A DNA stretch of 64,000 nt from Lentisphaeria bacterium (GCA_900768505.1 CAAGED010000054.1:25413-89412), one strand, 5' to 3'; counted from the stretch's first letter, positions 36,412 through 46,336 are shown. A program made the numbers and translations. The notes: a model not told the origin generated them from the sequence alone.

Positions 36412-39400
36412 ATGGCATCTGATTTTGTTCATCTTCACGTTCATACCCACTACAGTTTGCTCGACGGCGCCTGCACGGTAAAGGGGTTGGTGCAAATGGC
36501 TCAGGAGTTTGAAATGCCAGCCATCGCCCTGACCGACCACGGTTATGTTGGCGGCGCTCAGGATTTTTATAAAAATATGAAGTCAGCCGGGCTTAATCCG
36601 ATTATCGGCTGCGAAGCTTACGTTTCACCCACTACCCGTTTTGATCGCAATGCCACGGTGCCGAATATCCGCGGCAACCACCTGGTGCTGCTGGCGGAGA
36701 ACAAGGACGGGTATCACAGCTTATGCAAGTTGATTTCTGAATCATACATCAACGGCATGTATTACAAGCCGCGTATTGACAAGGATTTCCTCCGGGAATA
36801 CCACAAGGGGTTGATCGTCTTGTCCGCATGTATAGGCGGAGAAATACCTCAGGCGATTCTGGCGGGAGATATGGCGGGTGCGGAGCGTTCGATTCAGCAG
36901 CATTTGGAAATTTTCGGTCCGGACAATTTTTTTATCGAAATTATGGATCACGGTATGGAGGAGGAGCGCCTCTGCAATCGCGCCCTGATTGCTTTGGCTA
37001 AGAAATATCAGTTGAAACTTGTGGCAACCAATGACGTCCATTATCTGAAAAAAGAGCATGCCAAGGCTCACGAAATCATGCTCTGCATTCAAACTCAATC
37101 CAAATTGGACGACCCCCGGCACTTCAAGTTTTCCGGTCCCGAATACTACTTCAAAAGCCCGGATGAAATGAAAAAAATTTTTCAGGAGGTTCCGGAAGCC
37201 ATCACCAACACCCGTATGGTGGCGGAACGCTGCTCGATTGAATTCAAATACGCTCCGGACGTCAACCACTACCCGGTTTATGATATTTCCGGAAGCGGTA
37301 AAACCGAGAAGGAGTTCCTCCGTGACATCTGCCTCGAGGGTATTCCCTACCGTTACGAATTTGACCCCCATGCCGAAAATCTCACCGACGACCAGAAAAA
37401 AGTCCTTGAGCGCATGGAGTATGAACTCGGCATCATCGACCACTCCAAATACTGCTCCTACTTTCTGGTGGTGCGCGACTTCATTCATCACGCCAAATGT
37501 CAGGGAATTCCAGTCGGACCGGGGCGTGGTTCCGGCGCCGGTTCGGTGGTGGCCTACCTCTCCGGCATCACCGACATTGATCCCTTGCGCTACAATCTGC
37601 TTTTTGAACGATTTTTGAATCCGGAGCGGGTCAGCCCCCCGGACTTCGATGTGGACTTCTGCGAAATGCGCCGGGGCGAAGTAATTGAATATGTGCGCAA
37701 CAAATACGGCCATGACAGCGTAGCGCAGATTTGCACCTACGGAACTCTAAAGCCCAAGGCGGTAATCAAGGATGTAGCCCGGGTATTGGGGTATGATTTC
37801 AGTTTCGGCGACCGCATTACCAAATTAATCTCCAACGAACCGAAAATGACACTTAAAAAGGCCGTGGAACAATCCGAAGAACTGCGTAACATGGTGGAAA
37901 ATGACGAGCAGGTCAAAGAGATTTTTGAATACGCCAAGGTTTTGGAGGGTATCAACCGCCAATTGGGCATTCATGCCGCCGGCGTAATTATCGGCGACCA
38001 GCGTCTGGATAATTTAGTGCCGCTCGCCCGGGGCGCCAAGAGCGAAATTATTACTCAATTCCCCTCTGTTCCCTGCGAAGAGCTGGGTTTGTTGAAGATG
38101 GACTTTCTGGGTCTGAAAACCTTGACCGTAATTCAGAATGCGGTTAATTTTATCGAGAAGACAAGGGGAATCAAATTGGATATGTCCAAAATTCCCCTGG
38201 ATGATCCCAAGAGCTTTGCATTGCTGAACCGGGGCGACACGATTTCGGTATTCCAATTGGAATCCACCGGTATGCAGAAACTCTGCCGCCAATTCGGCGT
38301 GGAAACAATTGAGCATATTATCGCCTTGATCGCCATCTACCGGCCCGGCCCGATGCAGTTCATGGGCACATTCATCAACCGCAAACACGGCAAGGAGGTG
38401 GTGGAATACGACCATCCCAAAATGGAACCACTCCTCAGTGAAACTTACGGAATCATGCTCTATCAGGAGCAGATTATGCAGGTGGTGCAGGTTTTGGCCG
38501 GATTTTCCCTGGGCGGCGCGGATATTCTCCGGCGCGCTATTGGTAAAAAGAAAGCGGATGTGCTGGCGCAGCAGAAGGCTAAATTCGTCAAGGGATGCGC
38601 CGAATGCAACAATATTTCCGCCGAAACCGCCGACGAAATCTGGAAAAAAATCGAGATGTTCGCCGGTTACGGATTCAACAAATCCCACTCCGCCGCCTAC
38701 GCTTTTGTCGCTTACCGTACCGCCTATCTCAAGGCAAATTATCCGGTGGAATTCATGACCGCCATTCTCACCAGCGAAATCACCGACTCGGAGAAGATTG
38801 CCTTTCTGATCACCGCCATCCGGGATATGGGTATTAAGGTGCTGCCGCCGGACATTAACAGCAGCGATATTAATTTTGGAGTGGACAACGGTTCCATCCG
38901 TTTCGGTATTGGCGCTATAAAGGGCTGCGGCGAGGTGGCGGCTAAAAAAATTATTGACGAGCGCAACGCCAATGGTAAATTTACCAATTTCACCGATTTT
39001 TGCGAACGCTGCGGAGAGGCGGTCAACTCCCGGATGTTGAATTTTCTGGCCATGGCGGGGGCATTTGATTCATTCGGGTTGAAACGCTCGCAAATCATGG
39101 CGATCAGCGAGGAGACCATGAATTATGCCGCCAATCTCCGCCGGGACAAGCAGAACGGGCAAGGGTCGTTGTTTGATTTTCTGGACAGCAGCGAGCAGGA
39201 GACATTCTGCAATGTGGCAATTCCGGATATTCCGGAAATTGATCAGGAGGATATTCTCAATTACGAAAAAGAATTGCTGGGATTTTACGTTACCGGCCAC
39301 CCGTTCGACCGCTACAATGAGGTGCTTAAACCATTGACCAACTACTCGCTGCACAATATTGCCGAACTCAAATGCAGTTGCGGCGTCCGTATTGCCGGCA

Positions 39401-40002
39401 TGGTTAAATCCTTCTCCCGCCGCACCAGTGCAAAATCCAACCGGGAGTTCGCCATTTTGGCCATTGAGGATTTGGATACCACCGTGGAATGCATGATCTA
39501 CGAGCGGACACTCAAAAAACTCGCCGATGTTTTGCAGAATATCAAGCCCGGAGACGCCATTTTGCTGGATGCTACCGCCACTTACAGCGACGAGGAGGAT
39601 TCCATCCGGCTGGCGGCGGAGGATGTGACACCCTTTGAAGCGGCGCTGCCCAAATATGCCACGGAATTGCATTTGCATTTGTTTGAGGAGGAGACGACTC
39701 CGGAGATGGTAAATGAGATTTTGACCATCTGCCAGGAGCACTCCCTTGGCAAGGATAGGGTTTTGCCGGATTATTATGCCAATAAATATGCTAAATTGGT
39801 CTTTTGTGTGGTGTGCAAGAACAATCAGGTGGTATTTGTGGAGTGCCATCGGCACAAGCTGCTGATGACGCCGGAGATGATTCAGAAACTGAAAAGGGTT
39901 GTCGGCTCCAACCGCTACCGGATTAAGGCGGAAAAATACAACCCGGTTATTCGGCAAAACACCTGGAAATTCAAAAAAGAGGGTGCCGCTGAAAGTAAGT
40001 AA
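36412..40002 (+). CDS. dnaE: DNA polymerase III alpha subunit
   Basis: 1196 residues, normal for DnaE1. The PHP domain opens with HLHVHTHYSLLDGA (residues 7-20) and retains its His residues. Polymerase palm with catalytic PDFDVDF at 410-416 (Asp413 and Asp415), fingers with GPGRGSGAGS and IYRPGPMQF. Then a helix-hairpin-helix region, and an OB domain near 1000-1080 with CGVRIAGMVKSFSRRTSA. It is the replicative polymerase in the cytoplasm. The ATG at 36412 is chosen because the PHP motif starts right after it. Confidence 0.97.
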   Translation: MASDFVHLHVHTHYSLLDGACTVKGLVQMAQEFEMPAIALTDHGYVGGAQDFYKNMKSAGLNPIIGCEAYVSPTTRFDRNATVPNIRGNHLVLLAENKDGYHSLCKLISESYINGMYYKPRIDKDFLREYHKGLIVLSACIGGEIPQAILAGDMAGAERSIQQHLEIFGPDNFFIEIMDHGMEEERLCNRALIALAKKYQLKLVATNDVHYLKKEHAKAHEIMLCIQTQSKLDDPRHFKFSGPEYYFKSPDEMKKIFQEVPEAITNTRMVAERCSIEFKYAPDVNHYPVYDISGSGKTEKEFLRDICLEGIPYRYEFDPHAENLTDDQKKVLERMEYELGIIDHSKYCSYFLVVRDFIHHAKCQGIPVGPGRGSGAGSVVAYLSGITDIDPLRYNLLFERFLNPERVSPPDFDVDFCEMRRGEVIEYVRNKYGHDSVAQICTYGTLKPKAVIKDVARVLGYDFSFGDRITKLISNEPKMTLKKAVEQSEELRNMVENDEQVKEIFEYAKVLEGINRQLGIHAAGVIIGDQRLDNLVPLARGAKSEIITQFPSVPCEELGLLKMDFLGLKTLTVIQNAVNFIEKTRGIKLDMSKIPLDDPKSFALLNRGDTISVFQLESTGMQKLCRQFGVETIEHIIALIAIYRPGPMQFMGTFINRKHGKEVVEYDHPKMEPLLSETYGIMLYQEQIMQVVQVLAGFSLGGADILRRAIGKKKADVLAQQKAKFVKGCAECNNISAETADEIWKKIEMFAGYGFNKSHSAAYAFVAYRTAYLKANYPVEFMTAILTSEITDSEKIAFLITAIRDMGIKVLPPDINSSDINFGVDNGSIRFGIGAIKGCGEVAAKKIIDERNANGKFTNFTDFCERCGEAVNSRMLNFLAMAGAFDSFGLKRSQIMAISEETMNYAANLRRDKQNGQGSLFDFLDSSEQETFCNVAIPDIPEIDQEDILNYEKELLGFYVTGHPFDRYNEVLKPLTNYSLHNIAELKCSCGVRIAGMVKSFSRRTSAKSNREFAILAIEDLDTTVECMIYERTLKKLADVLQNIKPGDAILLDATATYSDEEDSIRLAAEDVTPFEAALPKYATELHLHLFEEETTPEMVNEILTICQEHSLGKDRVLPDYYANKYAKLVFCVVCKNNQVVFVECHRHKLLMTPEMIQKLKRVVGSNRYRIKAEKYNPVIRQNTWKFKKEGAAESK

Positions 40003-40051
40003 GCGGCAAAAAATTTACCGATAAATTGTCGTTTTGTGAAAGATTCAATTT

Positions 40052-41665
40052 ATGACTGCACCAATTCCGGAGCGGGTTCTTCATGCCGTTAAGGCGGGAT
40101 TTGCCGTCTACCAGCTTTCGCTTTTTATCTACATGGGGGCGTTGCTGCTGCCGGAATGGCACTCTTTGGCGGATTGCTTCACTCCTGCCGGAGTCGGACG
40201 GCTCCTGGGGGTGGTCTGCGCCATTTGGATTTTATGCGGAATATATTTCCTCGCCTGGGCCGTCGCCTGCGACCGTATTGTCTATGCCGAGGGATGGCGC
40301 CGTTACTGGACATATCAGAGTGCCATGTTGTTTCTCTTTCTGGTTTTTGTGTTGCCGGCCTTTATGATGATAATGAAATTCGTGCTTCCGTTATTTATCA
40401 GTTATCGGCAGGATATAAATTATCAGCTTCATGACTTGATGGGGCGGTATCGGGAGAATGTCTCGCTGATTAAATACAGCGGCTGGGTGGTGGCGCTTCT
40501 GGCGCTGCTCTGTGTGGCGGCGGTGCCGGTGCTTTTGCGGGGAATTTGGCCGCGAGGAATAAAAAAATATTATATTTTTTCATTATTGCTTTACCTGACG
40601 GCCGTCGGATGCGGAGAGTTTATGCTCTTCCGCTGGGATGACCAGGTGGCGCAGCTTAAATTCGAACTTCGGCAGCTTGGCGTTCCAATTAACGTTGCGC
40701 AGCTCAAGGCGAAATATGCTGCAGCCCTGCCGCCGGAGTTGGAATTGAGCTTGGAGAACGAGTACTACGCCGGATTGAAAGGGGCGAGTGAACTCCATAA
40801 TTTTTTTACGGAGATAAGTTTTTACCGCAACGCCCTGGACGAGGAGAAAAATCCGGCGGATCTGGAGGAAATTTTGCAACGTTACGCCGCAAAACTTTCT
40901 GATGTAAACCAGGCGGTGGCATCAAAAAAATTAACCTTTTCCAATTATCAGATTGACGGAAATTTTTATCACACCAGCGGTAGTGAAACCTTGTTTCCCG
41001 AGGAGTTGTTTAATTTATACCACCTGCTTCTTCAGCGGGCACTGGAACAAAAAAATTCCGATTCTGCCATGGATGCGCTAATTAAGATGTGCTTGCTTAT
41101 TGAGGCGGCGGGGCGGAGTGCCGGAGAGGTGCGGCAACTGGTTCCGGAGCAAATAACACTCTTATGCGCCGCAGTTACGGATACATTGGATACTGGAATG
41201 CTCGGCAAGGGGAAAATTGCCGCCGTGGAGGAGGTTTTGAGTAAATTGCAGGCTACATTGCCGGAATATTTAAAGGCGGAATTTTATGATTTGGGCGGCA
41301 GTTTTGACCGGTATGAATTTCTGATTTATTACGGATTCTCATTAAGCAACCCCGAAATGTCCGAGCGGCGGGATTTATACCGTAATTTAGTTATGGCGCC
41401 AATATACGGCATTTTTATCCGCCGCTACCGGGAGGAGTTGCGGAGTTATTTGAAATTGGCGAAGAAATACGAAATGTCGGATTTTAATTTTGCCGAATTG
41501 CCGGAGGATTTAAGAGATTACGAGGCGGATAATAACCGTGGACGTTTTATACCGCGGAATTTCTCCAGCCGGGTGGGACAATTCGCCTCGGAGTGGGAAA
41601 AAATGCGTTTGGCCAACGCGGAATTATCGGCGGTTTTGCAACACTGCCGCATTGCCGTAAAATAA
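40052..41665 (+). CDS. Large membrane protein, unknown function
   Basis: 537 residues, 49 bases after dnaE. Five probable membrane helices fall in the first 195 residues (about 14-33, 48-70, 88-112, 143-163 and 169-190). The remaining 340 residues form a soluble, helix-rich, charged domain. No family recognised. The layout (membrane anchor plus large helical domain) resembles scaffolding or tethering proteins, but this is only a shape comparison. Weak ribosome site. Between it and the convergent lptCA gene (41666-41827) there is only a small hairpin, GCGGCA / TGCCGC at 41776-41797. Confidence 0.65.
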   Translation: MTAPIPERVLHAVKAGFAVYQLSLFIYMGALLLPEWHSLADCFTPAGVGRLLGVVCAIWILCGIYFLAWAVACDRIVYAEGWRRYWTYQSAMLFLFLVFVLPAFMMIMKFVLPLFISYRQDINYQLHDLMGRYRENVSLIKYSGWVVALLALLCVAAVPVLLRGIWPRGIKKYYIFSLLLYLTAVGCGEFMLFRWDDQVAQLKFELRQLGVPINVAQLKAKYAAALPPELELSLENEYYAGLKGASELHNFFTEISFYRNALDEEKNPADLEEILQRYAAKLSDVNQAVASKKLTFSNYQIDGNFYHTSGSETLFPEELFNLYHLLLQRALEQKNSDSAMDALIKMCLLIEAAGRSAGEVRQLVPEQITLLCAAVTDTLDTGMLGKGKIAAVEEVLSKLQATLPEYLKAEFYDLGGSFDRYEFLIYYGFSLSNPEMSERRDLYRNLVMAPIYGIFIRRYREELRSYLKLAKKYEMSDFNFAELPEDLRDYEADNNRGRFIPRNFSSRVGQFASEWEKMRLANAELSAVLQHCRIAVK

Positions 41666-41827
41666 TTTGGTCGCCGATGCAAAAGTCGACTGCGGCAATA
41701 GATTTTTTTGGGGACACCCTTATGCAAAACTTATACAATCACCTGACGTAAAAAAACGGCAAAGGTTTGTGAATTGCGGCAGAATTACTCATGCCGCACC
41801 AACGCGTCCAATCGCTGTCAACCAATT

Positions 41828-44317
41828 TTACAAATTTTTTCCGTCGGTAACTTCCGACGTGAAATCTTTCATTTCAATCTCTCCGTTATCCAGGTGAACA
41901 ATTATAATTTCGCCATCCATCCAATTAACGCCGCGATAGATCCGCGGGCGCATCTTCTTCTGCTTGACAAACACTTTCTGCTGCTTCACCGGGTAAGTGG
42001 CAAAATCCCCAACCACCCTGGTGGGTAAATTGCCTGCTTCATTACGAGTCAGGACTACATTGTCATAACAATCAATTTGTTCAAGTTCCCGTCCGGCGGC
42101 CAAATTAATCCGATCCGGCACATCCACTGCCGAGTTAATTTTTTTCGCATTCGCAATTACCTCACCCGGCGGAATCAGTTTGCCGGTCGCCACCATCTTA
42201 TCGCAGCTGAGAGTGGTTTCCGCATCCGCAATTTTAACGTTACCCACAAAATCGCCGATATTATTAGTTAAATTGATATCCGCAAAATCCGCCGTCATGG
42301 TGGTAGGCGCTTCCGGTTGGGTATTATCCTTTTTTGACTGCTCCGGCAAATTGACAAATTTGAAATTGCCGTCGCAAATAAAACGCTCCAATTCCGCTTC
42401 GCCCACTTTTATGTCCGCACTGGAATCAGACTGGGCATTACGGAAGAGAATGGTGATTTTGTCGCCAAAGATATCCCCCCGGCTCTCATTAAGCCTGGCA
42501 TCTTCAATCAATACAATTCGCTCCAAACGCTTGGCGGCATTATCCTGCTTCATCATTGAACCAAATATATCGCCGCTGATTTCCCTCCCCGGTGCCGATT
42601 TTTTTGACGGCTGTTCAGTCAGCTCTTTCAGGTAGACAATCATTTTGCCGGCATCGGCGTTTAACTGGGAGTTGCGCACTTTGACATCGCCGACAAAAAT
42701 CAGTTTATTTCCGCCATAATTTAAATTACCCTGCTTGGCCGTGATTCCACCGGCCGCATCACCGGCTTCATCACTGTTGTTTTTTATGTTGACTCCCCGG
42801 GGCAGGGTCATTTGTTCCTGACGCGGGTAAATTACGATCTCATCGCCGGATACTGTCGCACTATTGTAGGTAATCAGCGGATTATCCTTGGTCAGGGTAA
42901 TAATTTCATCCACCACATTGTAAACCAATTTGCCGCTTTGCGCCTGACGCTGCAAATTGACATTGCCCTGGCCGTCTTTCTCGCAGACAGACACATTGCC
43001 GTCGAATACTACCGATTTCACCCCTTTACTGCCGCCGTTCAATGGATTAAATTGAGTTGGATTAAGTTTTTCCGCCGGATTTGCAACGTTTTTGTCAAAA
43101 AGATAAACGGTCATTTTATCCCCGGTCAGGTATAGTTTGGGGTCATTGATCTTTACACTGCCGGTGAAGTAGCCGACATTCTGCCCATATTTAAAGTCAA
43201 CAAAATCGCAGGTGAGAATGGTCGGCGGCGTATTTTTTTGATTGGCTGCCTTTATTTGGCCGGAGGCACTCATATTGTGCATGGTCAGAACACACCCGCG
43301 CTCTACATTAAACTCCTCCTGCTTCTGATTAATGGTAATTTTTTCACCCCGCACCGACTCCTCGCCGACTACAATGCGCGGTTCCCCCTCCTCCAAAATA
43401 ATCAAATCTTTGTTCAAGTCGAAAGTCGCCTTGTCAGCATAAGCTTTTTGGGTTTTACCAGCTTTGCCGGCCACGCCGCCTGGCGAATCGTCCTTGATGG
43501 TGATTTCCACATTTTTAAGACATACCAAATCCTTGACCTTAACTTTGGAGGCAAATGCGCCCAAACCGCTATCCTCCTCCTCGCCTGCCGTTGTCGGATT
43601 CGGCTTATCGGTTGCATCGTTATCCAGCAGAATAACAATTTTGTCGCATTTCAGATTGAATTTGGGGTCGTCAACTTCCACCTTGCCTTTTAAAGTGATT
43701 TCACCGCTTTTGTAGTTGATAAAAAGTGACTCTCCGCTGGCTTTGACATTGGAAAAACTCATACTTTTGCCAGGCGGCTTCTGCCCGGATTCTGCTGGGC
43801 GAATCTCATTTTCTCCTCGGTAGCGGATTTTTACATTGTTGTCAATATTCAAGGTCTGCTTGTCGTAAATCGCCTCATAATTAAATCCATCCAAATCCAG
43901 CTGCGGCGTCCGCATGAAAACTTGAGAATTGCCGCGGATATTCCGGGTGGTTTGATTGATATTCGCTTTGGAGCTGGCCAATACTGCCTCGCTTTGAGAA
44001 TGATTGAGCCAGAAATTTTTGATTTCATCCAGCGAGGCGTCGATTCCGTAGAGTACCGGCACTTCGCTGCGGACTTTTGCCGCGTCGGCGTTTTTGCGCA
44101 TGATGTCGATAATGGGGTTGTCGGCCACAATTACCTCGCCGTTTTTGAGCATTTGATCGGCGAAGAGCAGGAATTGCAGCTTGCCCTCCTTGTAGTAGGG
44201 CATGGTGACATAACGGGCAGTTAAATTGGCCAGCGGATCGGCCGCCGGCAGTGATTCCAAAATACTGCCGAAACAAATTCCGACGGCCAAAACGGTCAAT
44301 GCAAGTTTGTTTTTCAC
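41828..44317 (-). CDS. LptC-like plus four LptA/OstA modules in one chain (LPS transport)
   Basis: 829 residues from GTG 44315-44317, which overlaps the kdsC stop (GTGA). Signal peptide 1-26 ends in LPAA. Residues 27-190 resemble LptC (VTMPYYKEGKLQFLLFAD). Four OstA cores follow near 193-231, 366-408, 525-565 and 674-712, sharing the pattern GxVKxxDPxxxLxxDKM (for example GSVKINDPKLYLTGDKMTVY). Between them come LptA-like strands (GEPRIVV, then GEKITI; DNPLITY, then GDEIVIY). The beta-jellyroll of this family carries LPS across the periplasm. Typical LptA has one module and about 180 residues. Gene order kdsA-kdsC-lptCA matches the classical lpt locus. Confidence 0.8.
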   Translation of the reverse strand: MKNKLALTVLAVGICFGSILESLPAADPLANLTARYVTMPYYKEGKLQFLLFADQMLKNGEVIVADNPIIDIMRKNADAAKVRSEVPVLYGIDASLDEIKNFWLNHSQSEAVLASSKANINQTTRNIRGNSQVFMRTPQLDLDGFNYEAIYDKQTLNIDNNVKIRYRGENEIRPAESGQKPPGKSMSFSNVKASGESLFINYKSGEITLKGKVEVDDPKFNLKCDKIVILLDNDATDKPNPTTAGEEEDSGLGAFASKVKVKDLVCLKNVEITIKDDSPGGVAGKAGKTQKAYADKATFDLNKDLIILEEGEPRIVVGEESVRGEKITINQKQEEFNVERGCVLTMHNMSASGQIKAANQKNTPPTILTCDFVDFKYGQNVGYFTGSVKINDPKLYLTGDKMTVYLFDKNVANPAEKLNPTQFNPLNGGSKGVKSVVFDGNVSVCEKDGQGNVNLQRQAQSGKLVYNVVDEIITLTKDNPLITYNSATVSGDEIVIYPRQEQMTLPRGVNIKNNSDEAGDAAGGITAKQGNLNYGGNKLIFVGDVKVRNSQLNADAGKMIVYLKELTEQPSKKSAPGREISGDIFGSMMKQDNAAKRLERIVLIEDARLNESRGDIFGDKITILFRNAQSDSSADIKVGEAELERFICDGNFKFVNLPEQSKKDNTQPEAPTTMTADFADINLTNNIGDFVGNVKIADAETTLSCDKMVATGKLIPPGEVIANAKKINSAVDVPDRINLAAGRELEQIDCYDNVVLTRNEAGNLPTRVVGDFATYPVKQQKVFVKQKKMRPRIYRGVNWMDGEIIIVHLDNGEIEMKDFTSEVTDGKNL

Positions 44318-44835
44318 GATATATAACGCTCCATTATCGAATCAAATTTATTTTGCGCCCTTAGCAGTTTTTCCACCATCTCCCGCACGGCGCCGTGTCC
44401 ACCGGGCAATGCGGTCTGCCAGTCGCAGTATTCCGCCACCATTTCCGGCGCGTCGGCCACCGTGACCGCCCATCCGGCCTGGCGCATAACTGGAATATCC
44501 ACCACATCGTCCCCCATGTAGAGGCAATTTTCCGCCTTCAGATTTTGTTGCAGCAGCAATTCGGCAAAACCGCTTTTCTTGTCGTGGCACCCTTCGATTA
44601 TAAAATCAAATCCCAGTTCCTGCGCCCGGCGGCGATTACACTCGGCCATGCGTCCGGAGAGGATGCCCAGTTTAAATCCGGCCCGGGAGGCCAATTTGAG
44701 TCCGTGACCGTCCCTTACATGAAAAAATTTTATTTCGTCCGTTGCTCCGTAGCCGATTCTTCCATCGGTAAGCACGCCGTCGATATCCAGAATAATGGTG
44801 TTAATGTTGTGGATTGAGTTGAAATTTTGGCGCAT
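44314..44835 (-). CDS. kdsC: 3-deoxy-D-manno-octulosonate 8-phosphate phosphatase
   Basis: 173 residues from ATG 44833-44835, with GGGAG eight bases upstream; a GTG at 44850 is too close to that site. HAD phosphatase with nucleophile motif LDIDGVLTDG (Asp17 and Asp19), then ILSGR near residue 56, HDKKSGF near 81 and YMGDDVVDIPVM near 101. It removes phosphate from KDO-8-P in the cytoplasm. Small C0-type HAD, length typical. It sits between kdsA and the Lpt gene, so KDO synthesis and LPS export are linked. Confidence 0.93.
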   Translation of the reverse strand: MRQNFNSIHNINTIILDIDGVLTDGRIGYGATDEIKFFHVRDGHGLKLASRAGFKLGILSGRMAECNRRRAQELGFDFIIEGCHDKKSGFAELLLQQNLKAENCLYMGDDVVDIPVMRQAGWAVTVADAPEMVAEYCDWQTALPGGHGAVREMVEKLLRAQNKFDSIMERYIS

Positions 44836-44837
44836 GA

Positions 44838-45659
44838 TTATTTCTCCCACTGCTTTACCAGATCGTAAATCACCTTAACCTCCTGGAGCAGCTGCCTGGC
44901 TTGGTCGAAATTCAACGAATTTGGTCCGTCGGAGAGCGCCGCCTCTGGATTGGGGTGAACTTCGGCAAAAAGCAGGTCGATTCCGACTCCGGCCGCCGCT
45001 CGGGCCAGTGGGCGGATAAACTGCCGCTGACCGCCGGAGGCGTTGCCCAACCCGCCGGGGAGTTGAACGGAGTGGGTGGCGTCGAATACCACCGGCACGC
45101 CGAAACCGCGCATAATGTCCAGCGAACGCATATCCACTATCAGATTATGGTATCCGAAAGCGAACCCCCGCTCGGTAAGCATTACCCGGTTGTTACCCCG
45201 CTCCTGAACTTTTTTTATCGCGCCGCCCATATCTTCCGGTGCCATGAACTGCCCTTTTTTGATGTTGACCACCCGTCCGGAGTCGGCTGCGGCGTGGAGG
45301 AGGTCGGTTTGGCGGCAGAGGAAAGCTGGAATCTGCAAAATATCGGCGACCTCAGCCACGGCTTCTACCTGGCAGCATTCGTGAACATCGGTGAGGACGG
45401 GTACATGGTACGCAGACTTAATTTGCCGAATGAATTCCAAACCTTTTTTCAATCCCGGTCCGCGGGTGGTGGAGCCGCTGGAGCGGTTTGCCTTATCGAA
45501 GGAGGCTTTAAAAATATAATTGATATCCAGTTCGCGGCAGCATTCGATTAAAAATTCGGCGCTCTGGCGGCAAATATCATAACTTTCGGCCATGCACGGA
45601 CCGGCGATGAGAGTAAATTTGTCACCGACGGCGACATTGTCATTAATTTGCATAATCAC
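44838..45659 (-). CDS. kdsA: 2-dehydro-3-deoxyphosphooctonate aldolase (KDO-8-P synthase)
   Basis: 273 residues. AGPCMAES near the start (Cys22), FKASFDKANRSS near 50, GPGLKKGLEF and the closing NPEAALSDGPNSL are KdsA motifs. It joins PEP and arabinose-5-phosphate. The Cys in AGPC, where metal-free enzymes carry Asn, points to the metal-dependent class (family knowledge). The GTG at 45657-45659 has AGGA ten bases upstream; the ATG two codons later is the alternative. First gene of the leftward kdsA-kdsC-lptCA unit, the stop being three bases from the kdsC ATG. Confidence 0.94.
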   Translation of the reverse strand: MIMQINDNVAVGDKFTLIAGPCMAESYDICRQSAEFLIECCRELDINYIFKASFDKANRSSGSTTRGPGLKKGLEFIRQIKSAYHVPVLTDVHECCQVEAVAEVADILQIPAFLCRQTDLLHAAADSGRVVNIKKGQFMAPEDMGGAIKKVQERGNNRVMLTERGFAFGYHNLIVDMRSLDIMRGFGVPVVFDATHSVQLPGGLGNASGGQRQFIRPLARAAAGVGIDLLFAEVHPNPEAALSDGPNSLNFDQARQLLQEVKVIYDLVKQWEK

Positions 45660-45704
45660 TTTGGTAAATTCCTGATTCTGATTTTAACTTGAATATTCAT
45701 TCCT

Positions 45705-45732
45705 TTAATACCCTATAAATATAAATTGCCAA
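45705..45732 (-). promoter_or_regulatory. Putative kdsA promoter
   Basis: On the minus strand TTGGCA (45727-45732) and TATTAA (45705-45710) with a 16-base spacer, about 45 bases before the kdsA start. Both boxes are moderate matches. Confidence 0.35.
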
Positions 45733-45851
45733 CACTCTTATTACAAGTTTTAACTCCATTAAAATCTCTTCATCTTGGCGATTTTCGTGAGAAAACTGTT
45801 TTTCAGACTTGATAATTAAGAAAATTATGATATTTTTTAGGTCTGAATTAT

Positions 45852-46002
45852 GGGAAACTCTATTAATTGGGAAACCTGACTGAAAAATATGTCCTGCGTC
45901 CGCCTCCGCAACCTTGCGTGCGTCTGGTTAGACGCTTGCAAAATTACGGCTTCGAAACGCAATCCATTATTTTTTAGTGGAAGCCATTTAATAGCGATAC
46001 CC
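45852..46002 (+). mobile_element. MITE-like element, family B, copy 2
   Basis: 151 bp with terminal inverted repeats (left GGGAAACTCTATTAATTGG, right complement GGGTATCGCTATTAAATGG). TTAT stands immediately outside both ends (45848-45851 and 46003-46006), consistent with a 4-bp target duplication. The internal stem GCGTCT / AGACGC occupies the position of TGTGTCTG / CAGACACA in copy 1. No coding capacity, so movement would need a transposase from elsewhere. Confidence 0.75.
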
Positions 46003-46336
46003 TTATTGCACAAGTCAATTTCAGAATGATGTTGCAATTCTCGCCAATGTTGATTTAATAACATATTAAGACGTTGAATTTCAGGCAGTTGCATTCTCCA
46101 TTGCCCGGTGCGAAAATTTGCAGAATGATAGCCTGATTTCATCTTGATGTGTTTCAAGTCTGAATTCCGACGATAACTTTGTAGTATATTTAATATTTAT
46201 TGCAGTGAATATCAGTGGTTTGCCGGTATCATTTTCATTTATTCAGATGAGTTAATCGCCCAAATTGAAATGTCATTTCCAGTTTGGACAATCCACGACT
46301 TGTAATGACGCTAAATATTTTAATTCGGTACAAAAA

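Larger units (their letters stand above)
45660..46336. other. Divergent region between kdsA and the hyf-like operon
   Basis: 677 bases holding a candidate kdsA promoter, MITE-like element B copy 2 and, on the minus strand from 46157 down to the element, about 50 in-frame codons (MKHIKMKSGYHSANF...) that run into the element end. The latter could be the remnant of a gene cut by the insertion; the product is not recognised. The hyf side (46160-46336) is AT-rich without a clear promoter. Confidence 0.5.

Noticed and set aside
36742..37713. 323-codon open frame antisense to dnaE, with other long antisense frames at 38014-38688 and 39070-39957
   Set aside because: They lie wholly inside dnaE, which has clear PHP and polymerase motifs; the antisense frames show no family features and result from the GC-rich codon pattern.
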